Positions 32,334 through 32,369 of a DNA stretch of 32,369 nt are shown here, piece by piece. The first letter of the stretch is position 1. Every line of letters starts with the position of its first letter. This DNA comes from Rhodocyclales bacterium (GTDB lineage: Bacteria; Pseudomonadota; Gammaproteobacteria; Burkholderiales; Rhodocyclaceae). The notes below the pieces were generated by a model. That model saw only the letters and a list, made by a program, of their open reading frames with translations. It did not search any database and was not told the origin of the DNA. The position numbers and the translations under genes are program-made. The stretch covers positions 1 through 32,369 of the forward strand of contig JACOUN010000035.1 of the NCBI GenBank assembly GCA_016177805.1, given 5' to 3'.

Positions 32334-32369
32334 ATGCTCAAGAGGAAGATCAGCCGACGCGTCACGCGC
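32334..32369 (+). CDS. First codons of a further gene, cut by the window edge
   Basis: ATG at 32334 opens a frame of 12 codons (MLKRKISRRVTR) to the window end, preceded by GGGA about 10 bp upstream. The strongly basic start would suit a protein with a positively charged N-terminus or a signal anchor. Too short to identify; existence is uncertain. Confidence 0.35.
   Translation, partial: MLKRKISRRVTR

Overview
This is a GC-rich chromosomal segment. Gene content and order (recA-recX, lptB-rpoN-hpf-ptsN-hprK, thiL-pgpA-pncC, a complex-I-NDUFA9-like dehydrogenase followed by cca) point to a betaproteobacterium, most likely of the Azoarcus/Thauera type (Rhodocyclales). The taxon is inferred from gene order and protein motifs, not from a search. 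No tRNA, rRNA or CRISPR array was seen.

Layout. (1) 1-2357: the 3' end of an unidentified gene, a LysE/RhtB exporter, a ParDE-type toxin-antitoxin pair with a near-perfect palindromic operator over its promoter and RBS, and a two-domain Mut7-C protein. (2) 2307-7085, minus strand: a complete three-gene N-acetylglutaminylglutamine amide (NAGGN) osmolyte cassette (asnO, ngg, M42-type peptidase) with overlapping reading frames and a leader that carries a small inverted repeat. (3) About 7.2-15.9 kb: an accessory defence island. A DUF6398 gene faces a long minus-strand array: hsdR, a vapBC-like pair, hsdM, hsdS, a shortened HipA-like kinase gene, and a DUF3037 gene. A truncated MOSC-domain gene lies directly upstream of hsdR and looks like the scar of the insertion. 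(4) 16.0-25.2 kb: housekeeping genes on the plus strand: thiL, pgpA, pncC, recA, recX, lptB, rpoN, hpf, ptsN, hprK, ilvA. (5) 25.2-32.4 kb: fthC (minus), slt, the NDUFA9-like gene, cca, a DUF2905 membrane protein (minus), a YfcG-like glutathione transferase coupled to an alpha/beta hydrolase, a small acidic orphan protein, then REP-type palindromes with an IS-end-like sequence and the first codons of another gene.

How the parts work together. The NAGGN cassette makes, amidates and probably turns over a dipeptide compatible solute. The island couples a type I restriction-modification system to a toxin-antitoxin pair placed between the restriction gene and the methylase gene, with a HipA-like/DUF3037 module hooked to the end of hsdS by a 1-bp gap. 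This composite operon is the most unusual part of the window. The HipA-like gene has lost its catalytic lobe at a point marked by a perfect 19-bp palindrome. The recA-to-hprK stretch joins DNA repair, LPS export ATPase, sigma-54, ribosome hibernation and nitrogen-PTS regulation in closely packed genes. A strong hairpin lies over the ptsN ribosome-binding region.
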